Assembly (NCBI GenBank): GCA_002371825.1
Contig: DFHF01000005.1
Location: forward strand, 1 to 52,154
Source: Ruminococcus flavefaciens
GTDB lineage: Bacteria; Bacillota; Clostridia; Oscillospirales; Ruminococcaceae
Length of the DNA stretch: 52,154 nucleotides
Reading direction: 5' to 3'
Positions 33,465 to 41,906 of this stretch are shown here, piece by piece. The notes beneath the pieces are model-generated. The model did no database searches and had not been told where the DNA came from. It was given only the letters and a program-made list of their open reading frames with translations. The stretch's first letter is position 1; every line of letters begins with the position of its first letter. Both the position numbers and the translations under genes were made by a program.

Positions 33465-34607
33465 TTATTCCGGAAATTCTCTTATCTTTCCTGTCAGAAA
33501 TGACTGGAGAAGTACAAGATCATTTATTTTTACATAGCCGTCTCCGTCAATATCAGCAGCAAGCCTTGCTCTGTCAGTGTTGAAGCCATAGAGCATTCCC
33601 TGTCTTAGCGCTGTATTGTCAAAAGCGTCTAACATTCCGTTCAGGTCCACATCACCGGGGATAAGCCGGTATGCAGGGGAGGAGATATCGTATGCCGTAT
33701 CGTGTATAGGATAGGCAGAAGCAAACTCCTCAGAATGGTAATTGGGTTCAAGATGAGGCAATTTAGGATCTCCATAGCCGGGAACGTGTTTCTCAGCACC
33801 CAGATCAAAATCCTCTGTTCCCTTCATAAAGAACATGAAATCTGCCGGAGCCATTCCACCGTCGTAGGTAGGGTCGATATAATAGTACCAGCCGTCAGCC
33901 TCTGCTATCAGCCACACATGATTTCCGCCGCCGGTACCTGTACCGGTTATCATGCGGACATTGACACCCAGTTCCCTGAGCATACGATATGTGAGCTGAG
34001 CATAGCCCTGACAGACACTTGCTCCGTCATGGAGAGCGCCATAAGCAGTATAGACTATATCATTTTCAAAGTCCTCTGAATATGCCACATTTGCTGTGAC
34101 CCATTTGTATACAGAAAGGATCTTCTCATAATCAGACTTATCACTGAGTCTGAGAAGTGAGAGTATGCTTGCTATCCTGTCGGACACATACTTCTCCTGT
34201 TCTGCGGTGGTATAGTAATCGATAGTTATATCCAGAGTGACAGAATTTGCCGTGGAGCGGATATATCCGCCGTGGCCAGCCATACTCATGCGAAGATAAT
34301 CCCCCTCATTGCTGACACCTGTTTCTGCGACAGCAAGATCGACTATCTTATTCATGAGTTCTCCGCCGGTAAGTCCCTCTTTGCTTGAGAGAGTAAGAGT
34401 AACTTCCGGATTTCTCTGCACCAGCTGTGTCCTCAGGTATTCTGCTGCCTCTTCAGAAGAAGCAAAGACCTGTACAGCCGAGGCGGAAGCCGCCGCCTCC
34501 TGAGCAGCCGAAGCGGAGATATAAGATACCGCTGAATATGCGGGAGCTGCGCTGACAAGGCAAGTCAGCGCAGCAGCAACTGCAAAAAATTTTCTTAATA
34601 TCCTCAT
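33465..34607 (-). CDS. secreted transglutaminase-like protein with dockerin (copy 2)
   Basis: A 380-residue exported protein. Signal peptide about 1-28, then an Ala/Ser-rich linker. The transglutaminase core has Cys in ASVCQGYAQL, His in GGNHVWLI and Asp in YYYIDPTYD. The dockerin at about 310-375 has repeats GDVDLNGMLDAFDNTAL and ADIDGDGYVKINDLVLL. Its overall plan matches the following gene, so the two are an ancient tandem duplication. The ATG at 34607 begins one base after the purA stop codon, with only GAAAGG as a weak binding site, so it may be translated by ribosomes finishing purA. Confidence 0.9.
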   Translation of the reverse strand: MRILRKFFAVAAALTCLVSAAPAYSAVSYISASAAQEAAASASAVQVFASSEEAAEYLRTQLVQRNPEVTLTLSSKEGLTGGELMNKIVDLAVAETGVSNEGDYLRMSMAGHGGYIRSTANSVTLDITIDYYTTAEQEKYVSDRIASILSLLRLSDKSDYEKILSVYKWVTANVAYSEDFENDIVYTAYGALHDGASVCQGYAQLTYRMLRELGVNVRMITGTGTGGGNHVWLIAEADGWYYYIDPTYDGGMAPADFMFFMKGTEDFDLGAEKHVPGYGDPKLPHLEPNYHSEEFASAYPIHDTAYDISSPAYRLIPGDVDLNGMLDAFDNTALRQGMLYGFNTDRARLAADIDGDGYVKINDLVLLQSFLTGKIREFPE

Positions 34608-34608
34608 T

Positions 34609-35886
34609 TTACCTTTCAAGAATCTGAGCACGGTCGGGGCCGATTCCAACCATACTTACGTGGCATCCCACGAGTTCCTCAAGGCGGGCGATATAGCTGC
34701 GGCAGTTCTCCGGCAGCTCATCGAAACTCCTGCACTTTGAGATATCCTCATTGAAACCGGGGAACTCCTCGTAAACAGGCTCACAGCCCTCCAGCTCTTC
34801 GAGAGTGGGCGGGAAGTTTTCTGTGATAGTTCCGTCGGGCTTCTTGTAAGCAACGCACACCTTAAGTGTATCGAGGCCTGCAAGAGTGTCCAGCTTATTG
34901 ATAGCAAGGCTGTCAAGGCCATTTACTCTGACTGAGTGGCGAACGATAACTGCATCGAACCAGCCTGTTCTTCTGGGACGGCCGGTAGTTGTACCGAATT
35001 CACCGCCTACGTTTCTGATCTGGTCGCCGATCTCGTCATCCAGCTCTGTGGGGAAAGGTCCCTTGCCCACACGGGTAGTATAAGCCTTTGCTACACCGAT
35101 TATGTTTGTGATTACCTTGGGGCCGACACCTGTACCTACACATACGCCTGCTGAGAGGGGATGTGAAGATGTAACATAGGGGTATGTACCGAAATCGATA
35201 TCAAGGAGAGTAGCCTGAGCACCCTCGAACATGATAGTCTTTCCGGCCTTGTCAGCCTCAAATGTAAGAACAGAAACATCGTCCATATAAGGAAGAAGTC
35301 TCTTTCCGTACTCTGTGTACTCCTTAGTAACAGCGTCAAGGTCGAAGGGCTCTCCGCCGTATACTTCTGTGATTATCTTATTCTTAAGTCTGCCTGTGGA
35401 CTGTATCTTTTCAGCAAGCACCTCAGGGTGTGTAAGGTCATACATCCTTATGCCGCATCTCTCATACTTATCCATATATGTAGGGCCGATACCTCTCTTT
35501 GTAGTACCGATATCCTTACCGCCTCTGAAAGCCTCTGAGAGACCGTCAAGAGCTATATGCCACGGCATAACGATATGTGCACGGGGATCCACTTTAAGGT
35601 GTCCCTCAGTCTTTATACCTCTTTCAGCAAGGCTGTCAAGTTCGCCGATGAAGTCCTTAGGATCGAGAACTACTCCAGCGCCGATAAGGCAGAGAGTATC
35701 GGGATAGAGAATACCGGAAGGAATGAGGTGGAGCTTATAGACCTCGCCGTTGTTAACGACTGTATGGCCGGCATTATTACCGCCCTGAGAACGAACAACA
35801 ACGTCAGCACGGGAAGAGATTATGTCAATGATCTTACCCTTTCCTTCGTCTCCCCACTGAGTTCCGACAACAATATTAGCAGGCAT
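34609..35886 (-). CDS. purA: adenylosuccinate synthase
   Basis: A 425-residue cytoplasmic enzyme joining IMP and aspartate with GTP to give adenylosuccinate on the way to AMP. The P-loop-like GTQWGDEGKGK is at the start, GNNAGHTV holds the catalytic His, IGPTYMDKYER and the GTP-site TTTGRPRRTGW follow. The ATG at 35886 is preceded by GAGGAAA; the frame running further upstream crosses the promoter. It has its own promoter and is separated from the spoVM unit by two terminators. Two dockerin genes lie immediately downstream. Confidence 0.97.
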   Translation of the reverse strand: MPANIVVGTQWGDEGKGKIIDIISSRADVVVRSQGGNNAGHTVVNNGEVYKLHLIPSGILYPDTLCLIGAGVVLDPKDFIGELDSLAERGIKTEGHLKVDPRAHIVMPWHIALDGLSEAFRGGKDIGTTKRGIGPTYMDKYERCGIRMYDLTHPEVLAEKIQSTGRLKNKIITEVYGGEPFDLDAVTKEYTEYGKRLLPYMDDVSVLTFEADKAGKTIMFEGAQATLLDIDFGTYPYVTSSHPLSAGVCVGTGVGPKVITNIIGVAKAYTTRVGKGPFPTELDDEIGDQIRNVGGEFGTTTGRPRRTGWFDAVIVRHSVRVNGLDSLAINKLDTLAGLDTLKVCVAYKKPDGTITENFPPTLEELEGCEPVYEEFPGFNEDISKCRSFDELPENCRSYIARLEELVGCHVSMVGIGPDRAQILER

Positions 35887-35914
35887 TATATTTCCTCTTT
35901 TCGTAATAATAATT

Positions 35915-35928
35915 TGTGCATATGCACA
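35915..35928. promoter_or_regulatory. perfect 14-base palindrome in the purA leader, possible operator
   Basis: TGTGCATATGCACA lies just downstream of the purA -10 element, at or near the transcription start, the usual place for a repressor site. A one-base variant occurs at 22291-22302 upstream of the lipoprotein cluster. Confidence 0.5.
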
Positions 35929-35938
35929 CTTACAATTA

Positions 35939-35967
35939 ATTATATCACATCTGTTTTCAGATTTCAA
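35939..35967 (-). promoter_or_regulatory. promoter of purA
   Basis: On the minus strand TTGAAA (35962-35967), 17 bases, TATAAT (35939-35944). Confidence 0.8.
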
Positions 35968-36010
35968 GAGCATTGAATAAATTAATTGATAATCTCAAAT
36001 TTTACCAATA

Positions 36011-36067
36011 AAAAACCGGACAGATGTCCGCATCTCAGCAAAAAATAAGGCGTACATAATGTACGCC
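36011..36067 (-). terminator. two tandem terminators ending the spoVM operon
   Basis: On the minus strand GGCGTACATTATGTACGCC (36049-36067) folds as a hairpin followed by TTATTTTTT, and 20 bases on CGGACATCTGTCCG (36017-36030) is followed by GTTTTTT. Together they insulate purA from the long upstream operon. Confidence 0.88.
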
Positions 36068-36074
36068 CAGTTCT

Positions 36075-36164
36075 TCACTGTTCAGATTCATCTTTTTTGA
36101 TATGGAATATAGCTCTTAATATCCCTGAGATTATTTTCGGGCTCTTTATGACTACTACCTTCAT
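36075..36164 (-). CDS. spoVM: stage V sporulation protein M
   Basis: A 29-residue micro-protein, MKVVVIKSPKIISGILRAIF then HIKKDESEQ. In B. subtilis SpoVM is a 26-residue amphipathic helix that recognises the convex forespore membrane and anchors the SpoIVA coat base. Compared with my recollection of that sequence, Met1, Lys2, Ile6, Lys7, Pro9, Lys10, Gly14, Ile15, Arg17 and Ala18 match in place, including the structurally important Pro9. AAGGAGG lies eight bases before the ATG at 36164. It is directly downstream of thiN, the same neighbour as in B. subtilis, and a terminator follows within 10 bases. The gene is easily missed because of its size. Confidence 0.88.
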   Translation of the reverse strand: MKVVVIKSPKIISGILRAIFHIKKDESEQ

Positions 36165-36225
36165 GACATTTTCCTCCTTAAACGTTTTATACTCCATTAT
36201 ATTCAGAGGAAGGAATAATGTTACA

Positions 36226-36846
36226 TCAGGACTGTATCACCAGAGCAAGTCCGCTCTCTATGTCGAGAAAGGCCTGTTCTTCAATTATCTCGTTGCTTAC
36301 TCCTATGGGGAAGAACATCTTCATACCGTAGTTTTCAAGGGGATACTTCACTCCCCTGAGACTTTTTATCATCACAGTCTCAGTAATGGCAAAAACCGAG
36401 AAATACTTGTCGCCGTGTTTTTTAGGGTACATCCCCTCGCCCGGCCCCTGAAGATAAACCTTCTCATCACCTATAAGCATCAGATTTGCCCCATGTTCAC
36501 GGGCATATATCATAGTCTGGATATTGGCAAATGCATGGTCAAATCTCGGACCTCCAAGTGCGCCGTAGAGGTATATCAGGTCATATCCACGCTCTATAGC
36601 TATTTTAAGAGCCATAAGAGTATCTGTGTCGTCCTTCTCAGGGACGGTGCGTATTATCTCGCAGTCCTCCGGAAGGCTGCCGCTGTAGGAGTCAAAGTCT
36701 CCTACTATGACATCAGGCCGAAGCTCCAGCTGCTTTGCGTGTTTATAGCCGCTGTCAGCGCAAATAATGTATCCGCTGTGGTCAGAGAACCAATGCTTGT
36801 CAATATTTCCAAGGTCACCGCCGGCGAAAATATGGCATCTTTTCAT
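36226..36846 (-). CDS. thiN: thiamine pyrophosphokinase
   Basis: A 206-residue enzyme that transfers pyrophosphate from ATP to thiamine to give the cofactor thiamine diphosphate. Motifs seen: CADSGYKHAKQLELRPDVIV with the GDFDSYSG that follows, EKDDTDTLMALK, and GGPRFDHAFANI, all typical of the family. The ATG at 36846 overlaps the rsgA stop as ATGA, so the two are coupled; a GTG start four codons earlier is less likely. The rsgA-thiN-spoVM order is the Firmicute norm (rpe is missing here). Confidence 0.95.
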   Translation of the reverse strand: MKRCHIFAGGDLGNIDKHWFSDHSGYIICADSGYKHAKQLELRPDVIVGDFDSYSGSLPEDCEIIRTVPEKDDTDTLMALKIAIERGYDLIYLYGALGGPRFDHAFANIQTMIYAREHGANLMLIGDEKVYLQGPGEGMYPKKHGDKYFSVFAITETVMIKSLRGVKYPLENYGMKMFFPIGVSNEIIEEQAFLDIESGLALVIQS

Positions 36847-37721
36847 TTCAGTTCCCACTCCTTCAGCTGTTTTGCTTCATCATACATAGCACAGTAGCTC
36901 TCATGGCGGCTCTTGTGGATATCTCCCCTGCCCAGTGCCTCCAGCACCGCACAGCCCTTTTCACAGGTATGGGAGCAGTCACGGAACTGACAGTCACCTG
37001 TAAAATCTCTCATCTCACGGAAGCAGTCTGCAAGCTCCTCCTTGCGGATGATATCGTAGCGATTAGTCTCAAAGGTCGAAAAGCCCGGAGTATCAGCTAT
37101 GTATCCGCCTCCGGAAAGCCTGTAGAGCTCTGCGTGGCGGGTAGTATGACGGCCTCTGCCAAGCTTTTTGCTTATCTCTGCGGTGGGGATATTCAGTGTA
37201 GGATCAACTGCATTGAGAAGCGTAGACTTTCCTGCTCCGGAATTGCCTGTGAAAGCGCTTATCTTCCCTGTAAGGAGCTCTCTCACCGCCTCCACGGTCT
37301 CCGGACGGCTGTAGTCCACATCAAGTACATCGATACCTATCCCGCCGTAGATCTCGTGGATAGGAGAGCTGTCGCCAAGATCGGTCTTTGTAATCACCAC
37401 CACCGGACGGATGCCCTTATATTCTGCGATCGCAATGAATTTATCCAGTATCAGATAATTCGGTGCAGGAGAACAGGTGGAGACTATAAATATAAGCTGG
37501 TCAAGATTTGCAAGCGGAGGTCTGATTATACTGTTTTTGCGTGGAGCTATCTCACTTATGACACCATTTTCCAGTGTCACGCTGTCTCCCACGCAGGGAC
37601 TTATCCCACGGTTGCGGAAAACTCCTCTTGCTTTACACTCATATATGCCGTCAGGGGACTCTACAGTATAGAGTCCCCCTAAGCATTTTGTTATTATTCC
37701 GCTTGTATTGCTATTACTCAT
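36843..37721 (-). CDS. rsgA: ribosome small subunit-dependent GTPase A
   Basis: A 292-residue late 30S assembly GTPase. It has an N-terminal OB fold, then a circularly permuted GTPase domain: TKTDL (G4) comes before GNSGAGKSTLLNAV (G1) and DTPGFSTF (G3). The C-terminal zinc site is CQFRDCSHTCEKGCAV. The start ATG at 37721 shares its A with the prkC stop (TGATG); an upstream ATG lies inside prkC. Placement directly behind prkC is conserved in Firmicutes, and RsgA (CpgA) is a known substrate of PrkC in B. subtilis. Confidence 0.95.
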   Translation of the reverse strand: MSNSNTSGIITKCLGGLYTVESPDGIYECKARGVFRNRGISPCVGDSVTLENGVISEIAPRKNSIIRPPLANLDQLIFIVSTCSPAPNYLILDKFIAIAEYKGIRPVVVITKTDLGDSSPIHEIYGGIGIDVLDVDYSRPETVEAVRELLTGKISAFTGNSGAGKSTLLNAVDPTLNIPTAEISKKLGRGRHTTRHAELYRLSGGGYIADTPGFSTFETNRYDIIRKEELADCFREMRDFTGDCQFRDCSHTCEKGCAVLEALGRGDIHKSRHESYCAMYDEAKQLKEWELK

Positions 37722-40093
37722 CAATACCACTGCCATGTTGTCTGGCCGGTCTCTTCATTGTATACCCATTCGCCGTTCTGGAACTCAACATAAGGTACCC
37801 AGACGCCGTTTGCGTCATACTCGCCGTTAACACCGGGCTGCCATGAAGGATCTGCTGTAGGTGCCTGTGTATCAGGCTCAACATAAGGCGGATCTGTAGG
37901 TGCGATATATTCTGTCGGAGGATCTGTTTCAGGCTCCGGGAATGCTCCTACCTGCTGGAATGCGCCTCTGATATCCTCGCTCTGGACTGTAATGCTTCCT
38001 GTAGCGAAGTTGAAGAGATAAGAACCAAGTGTAGCACTTGAATTATTGTTGAGGTTTGAAAGCTTAACTGTTACCTGAACATTTTCTCCTGAACCGGATA
38101 TTACCTGCTCATAGTCAGGATAGTCGGGGAGGAATATTACAGATGAGCTTGTAGTATCACGCTTTCCGTCCTTATCAAGGAGGATATAGTCGATAACGTA
38201 ACGGCCTACTGCATCTGACGGGAAGCTGATCTTGAATGGGATCTCGCCGTCAGGGTCCTTACCGTTGCTGACATAGAGGATGATCTCTGTACCCTCGTCA
38301 ACTCTCTCCTTAGGCTTGATGCTCTGATCTACGACCTTGCCTTCTTCCTCGTAGGAAGCCTGAGGCTCAGTCTTTACCTTGAGACCTCTGTATGAAGCAT
38401 CTGCAAGAGCATCTTCGATCATCATGCCCTTATAGTCCTTGACTTCAAGCTGTCCCTGATTTGCACCCATGCTGACATAGAGGATTACCTTTGAACCTCT
38501 GTGTGCCATATCGCCGGCCTTAGGCTCTGTCTTTATGACCTTGCCCTTTTCGACCTTAGGATCTGACTGTTGTTTTATGGTGCAGCCAAGTCCTCTCAGC
38601 GTGAGCTGTTCCTTGGCAAGCTCCTGATTGAAATCCACAACATTAGGTACTTCAACATTTTCCATACCCTTACTGATCTTTACCTTGAGTACATCACCCT
38701 TATTGAACGGGGTACCCTCTTCGATAGACTGCCATATGATAGCGTTCTCAGGAAGCTCATTATATTCTGAACCTTCAACTTCAAACTGTATGCTGTTTCC
38801 GTACTTGCTCTGTGCCTCATTGTAGTCCATACCGATGAAGTCTTCCATGGTATAGTCGCTCTTCTTGCCGCTGTTCTTGAAAAGGCCGCTGAGAAGTGTA
38901 GCGATGAAGATAACGGCAACAATGATAACTACCACAACTACTGCTGTCAGGACAGGGATTACCAGTGAGGAGCGCTCCTCCTCTTCCTCATCATCCTCGT
39001 CATAGTAGCCCTGAGGCTGGGTAGCATATCTGGGGCCTGCAGGCTGCTGAGGCATACCATAGCCTCTCTGCTGACCCTGAGGTCCGCCGTACATTGCTGC
39101 AGCGGCTCCTGCAGCTGCACCTGCTGCGGCATAGACCGGAGCTGCGGAAGAAGGCTCCTGTTCAAGAACCTTTTCCCCGTTTTCAGGAGAAAGAGCATTG
39201 AAGTGGATGGTATCCTCCTTGTCCTCCTCCTCATCCTCTTCCTGATAATATCCGAAGGTCATGGATGGGTCAGCCTTGAAGGCCTCTATATCCTTTATCA
39301 TATCGCCTGTAGTCTGGTATCTGTCCTCAGGAGCCTTTTCCATAGCTCTGAGAACGATCTCCTCGAGGCCGTCCGGTATATCCGGATTTATAGCTCTCGG
39401 GCGCTCAGGGATATCGTGCATATGCATAACTGCGATCGCAACAGGGTTATCGCTGTCGAATGGCTTCTTTCCGGTGAGCATCTCATACATCATTGCTCCC
39501 ACGGAGTAGATATCGCTCTTTGCATCGGTAACGCTGCCGCTTGCCTGTTCCGGACTGATGTAGTGAACGCTTCCGATGGCCTGGTCGGTAGCAGTCTTGC
39601 CCTCCTCACGGGCGAATTTGGCAATGCCGAAGTCCATGACCTTTATAGTGCCGTCAGTGAACATCATAATGTTCTGGGGCTTTATATCTCTGTGGACTAT
39701 TCCCTTGTCATGGGCATGCTGGAGCGCACGGAGTATCTGTATCACAAAGTGGACTGTATCCTTCCATGTGAGCACCTTTTCCTCCTCGATATACTCCTTG
39801 AGAGTGATACCGTCGATGTACTCCATGACGATGTACTGTATCTTTTCTGAAAAGCCCACATCGTAAATCTTTACGATATTCGGGTGTGAGAGCACGGCTA
39901 TAGCCTTGGACTCATTTCTGAATCTGCGGAGGAACTCCTCGTTCTCTGCATATTCTTTTTTCAGAATCTTGATCGCAACTGTCTTGTTGTCAATGACGTC
40001 GACGCCCTTGTAGACCTCTGCCATACCTCCGACGCCGATAAGCTCGGTTATCTCATACCTTCCATCGAGCTTTTTGCCGATATTCTTATCCAT
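37721..40093 (-). CDS. prkC: PASTA-domain Ser/Thr protein kinase
   Basis: A 790-residue membrane kinase that senses peptidoglycan fragments or lipid II outside and phosphorylates proteins inside. The kinase domain (about 10-270) has LIGVGGMAEVYKG, the VAIKILKK lysine, HRDIKPQNIM and the DFGIAKF metal loop. An acidic and Gly/Ala/Gln-rich juxtamembrane region follows, one membrane helix at about 390-412, then three PASTA repeats (about 420-620) and a Pro/Thr-rich tail. GGAGGAAAGGA precedes the ATG at 40093. It follows its phosphatase prpC by 16 bases. The last 170 residues after PASTA are not a recognised domain. Confidence 0.96.
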   Translation of the reverse strand: MDKNIGKKLDGRYEITELIGVGGMAEVYKGVDVIDNKTVAIKILKKEYAENEEFLRRFRNESKAIAVLSHPNIVKIYDVGFSEKIQYIVMEYIDGITLKEYIEEEKVLTWKDTVHFVIQILRALQHAHDKGIVHRDIKPQNIMMFTDGTIKVMDFGIAKFAREEGKTATDQAIGSVHYISPEQASGSVTDAKSDIYSVGAMMYEMLTGKKPFDSDNPVAIAVMHMHDIPERPRAINPDIPDGLEEIVLRAMEKAPEDRYQTTGDMIKDIEAFKADPSMTFGYYQEEDEEEDKEDTIHFNALSPENGEKVLEQEPSSAAPVYAAAGAAAGAAAAMYGGPQGQQRGYGMPQQPAGPRYATQPQGYYDEDDEEEEERSSLVIPVLTAVVVVVIIVAVIFIATLLSGLFKNSGKKSDYTMEDFIGMDYNEAQSKYGNSIQFEVEGSEYNELPENAIIWQSIEEGTPFNKGDVLKVKISKGMENVEVPNVVDFNQELAKEQLTLRGLGCTIKQQSDPKVEKGKVIKTEPKAGDMAHRGSKVILYVSMGANQGQLEVKDYKGMMIEDALADASYRGLKVKTEPQASYEEEGKVVDQSIKPKERVDEGTEIILYVSNGKDPDGEIPFKISFPSDAVGRYVIDYILLDKDGKRDTTSSSVIFLPDYPDYEQVISGSGENVQVTVKLSNLNNNSSATLGSYLFNFATGSITVQSEDIRGAFQQVGAFPEPETDPPTEYIAPTDPPYVEPDTQAPTADPSWQPGVNGEYDANGVWVPYVEFQNGEWVYNEETGQTTWQWY

Positions 40094-40109
40094 TTCCTTT
40101 CCTCCTGAA

Positions 40110-40835
40110 TCAATCTGATATAACTGCAACGGTTATATTGTCCCGTCCGCCCTTACTGAGCGCAAGCTTTATCAGTTGGTCTGCGACGTCATCAAAGGAT
40201 GAATTAAGGATGACGTCATATATTTCATCGTCGCTGCAATAGCCCGAAAGGCCGTCCGAGCAGAGCAGCAGACTGATCTTATCCTCATAGTCAAGTATAA
40301 ATGTATCCGTGAGCACCGTTTTCTCAACGCCCACAGCTCTTACGAGCATATGCTTCTGGGGGTGATCCTCCTTCTCCTCTTCAGTGATCTTTCCCTGTTC
40401 ATAGAGGAGTTCAGCAACATTGTGGTCAGTAGTTATCTTAAGGAGCTGTTTATCGGTTATGAGGTAAGCTCTGCTGTCCCCCACATTTGCGATAAACGCT
40501 GAGCTCTTGTTGACGAAAGCTGCCACGCAGGTAGTTCCCATGCCGAAATTCTTGAAATCAAGCCTTGCACGGGTATATATAACTGAATTTGCAGCAGATA
40601 CAGACGAAACGAGGAGTTTTCTTATATCCTCATCGCTGAGGCTCTCAGTATAGCCTGACGAAAAGCGCTGAAAAAATTCCTCGATAGCAAGTGCGCTGGC
40701 CTCCTTGCCGGCACGCTCACCGCCCATACCGTCGCAGACGACAGCAAGTATATTGTGGCCGAAATACTCGCATCTCACAGCGTCCTGATTTTCCTCACGC
40801 TTAAGACCGATATCCGTGCCGTAACGGTATCTCAA
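40110..40835 (-). CDS. prpC: PP2C-type Ser/Thr protein phosphatase
   Basis: A 241-residue metal-dependent phosphatase that reverses PrkC action. PP2C motifs are visible: KREENQDA, CDGMGGERAG with two metal-binding Asp/Gly, VGDSRAYL, LLCSDGLSGY and GGRDNITV. The start is TTG at 40835: GGGGAGG seven bases upstream overlaps the rlmN stop, and the gap between genes is two bases. Cytoplasmic, no membrane segment. The neighbouring kinase gene follows at once. Confidence 0.95.
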   Translation of the reverse strand: MRYRYGTDIGLKREENQDAVRCEYFGHNILAVVCDGMGGERAGKEASALAIEEFFQRFSSGYTESLSDEDIRKLLVSSVSAANSVIYTRARLDFKNFGMGTTCVAAFVNKSSAFIANVGDSRAYLITDKQLLKITTDHNVAELLYEQGKITEEEKEDHPQKHMLVRAVGVEKTVLTDTFILDYEDKISLLLCSDGLSGYCSDDEIYDVILNSSFDDVADQLIKLALSKGGRDNITVAVISD

Positions 40836-40837
40836 TA

Positions 40838-41890
40838 CTATACCTCCCCTGTCTTTTGTCTTTGTTCTGCCGCATCACGTCTGAGCTGACCGCAGGCGGC
40901 CTCTATATCGCTTCCGAGAGTTCTTCTCACGGTAGCGTTGATACCACGCTTTCCCAGGCGCTTTGCGAAATCCGCAACACCCGTTCTTGCTGTGGAGTAA
41001 TTTCTCTCTTTAACTTTATTTACCGGTATCAGGTTAACGTGGCAGTTTATCCCTCTGAGGAGATCAGACAGCCTGTCCGCATCCTTATCCGATGAATTCA
41101 CACCGTCTATAACAGCGTATTCAAATGTTATCCTTCTGCCTGTGGCGCTTATATAGTGCCGGCAGGCTTCAAGGAGCTCAGTGATATTATATGTCCGGTT
41201 TACGGGCATTATTTCACTTCTTCTGTCGTTATCAGCACTATGGAGCGAGATACACAGAGTAAGCTGAAGTTTTTTCTCTGCCAGCTCGTATATCCTCGGA
41301 ACGATCCCGCAGGTAGAGAGCGAAACGTGTCTCAAGCTCATATCAGTGCCGTTTTTATCCGAAAGAAGTTCCAGGAGCCGCATGACATTATCGAAATTGT
41401 CAAGGGGCTCTCCGATACCCATAAGCACTATCCCGGAGACTTTCACTCCCGCATCCTTCTCGGTCTCATAGATCTGCATGAGTATCTCTGAGGGAGTAAG
41501 GTCACGGACGTACCCTGCAATAGCAGAGGCACAGAAACGGCAGCCCATTTTACAGCCCACCTGAGTGGAAACACAGATGCTGTGACCGTAGCTATACTCC
41601 ATGAGAACAGTCTCGACAAAGTTGCCGTCAGAAAGCCTATACAGATATTTTACCGTATTATCTATAGAAGATTCAAGCCTTTTCTGCACAAATAGTCCAT
41701 TTATACAAAATATTTCATTTAAGCGCAGCCGCAATTGGACAGATATATCAGTCATTTTGTCGAAATCAAAGACTCTTTTTACATGAAGCCACTGAAAAAT
41801 CTGCTTTGCACGAAATTTTTTCTCGCCTATCCCGACAAGGGCTGCTTCAATTTCAGGGAGAGTCATGCTCATGATATCAAGTTTTTCCAA
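40838..41890 (-). CDS. rlmN: 23S rRNA (adenine-2503-C2)-methyltransferase, radical SAM
   Basis: A 350-residue radical SAM enzyme methylating C2 of A2503 in 23S rRNA and A37 in some tRNAs. The cluster ligands are in CKMGCRFCASAIAG (CxxxCxxC); GIGEPLDNFDNV and a final RRTLGSDIEAACGQL, holding the second catalytic Cys, are also present. I place the start at TTG 41890, which has AAAGGAG nine bases upstream and gives the usual LEKLDIMSMTLPEIE opening; an ATG six codons later is the alternative. It overlaps nothing and lies 16 bases after rsmB. Confidence 0.94.
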   Translation of the reverse strand: MEKLDIMSMTLPEIEAALVGIGEKKFRAKQIFQWLHVKRVFDFDKMTDISVQLRLRLNEIFCINGLFVQKRLESSIDNTVKYLYRLSDGNFVETVLMEYSYGHSICVSTQVGCKMGCRFCASAIAGYVRDLTPSEILMQIYETEKDAGVKVSGIVLMGIGEPLDNFDNVMRLLELLSDKNGTDMSLRHVSLSTCGIVPRIYELAEKKLQLTLCISLHSADNDRRSEIMPVNRTYNITELLEACRHYISATGRRITFEYAVIDGVNSSDKDADRLSDLLRGINCHVNLIPVNKVKERNYSTARTGVADFAKRLGKRGINATVRRTLGSDIEAACGQLRRDAAEQRQKTGEV

Positions 41891-41906
41891 TGCTCTGCGC
41901 TCCTTT

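Noticed and set aside
36097..37682. 266- and 259-residue plus-strand frames
   Set aside because: They lie opposite spoVM, thiN and rsgA and contain no recognisable motif.
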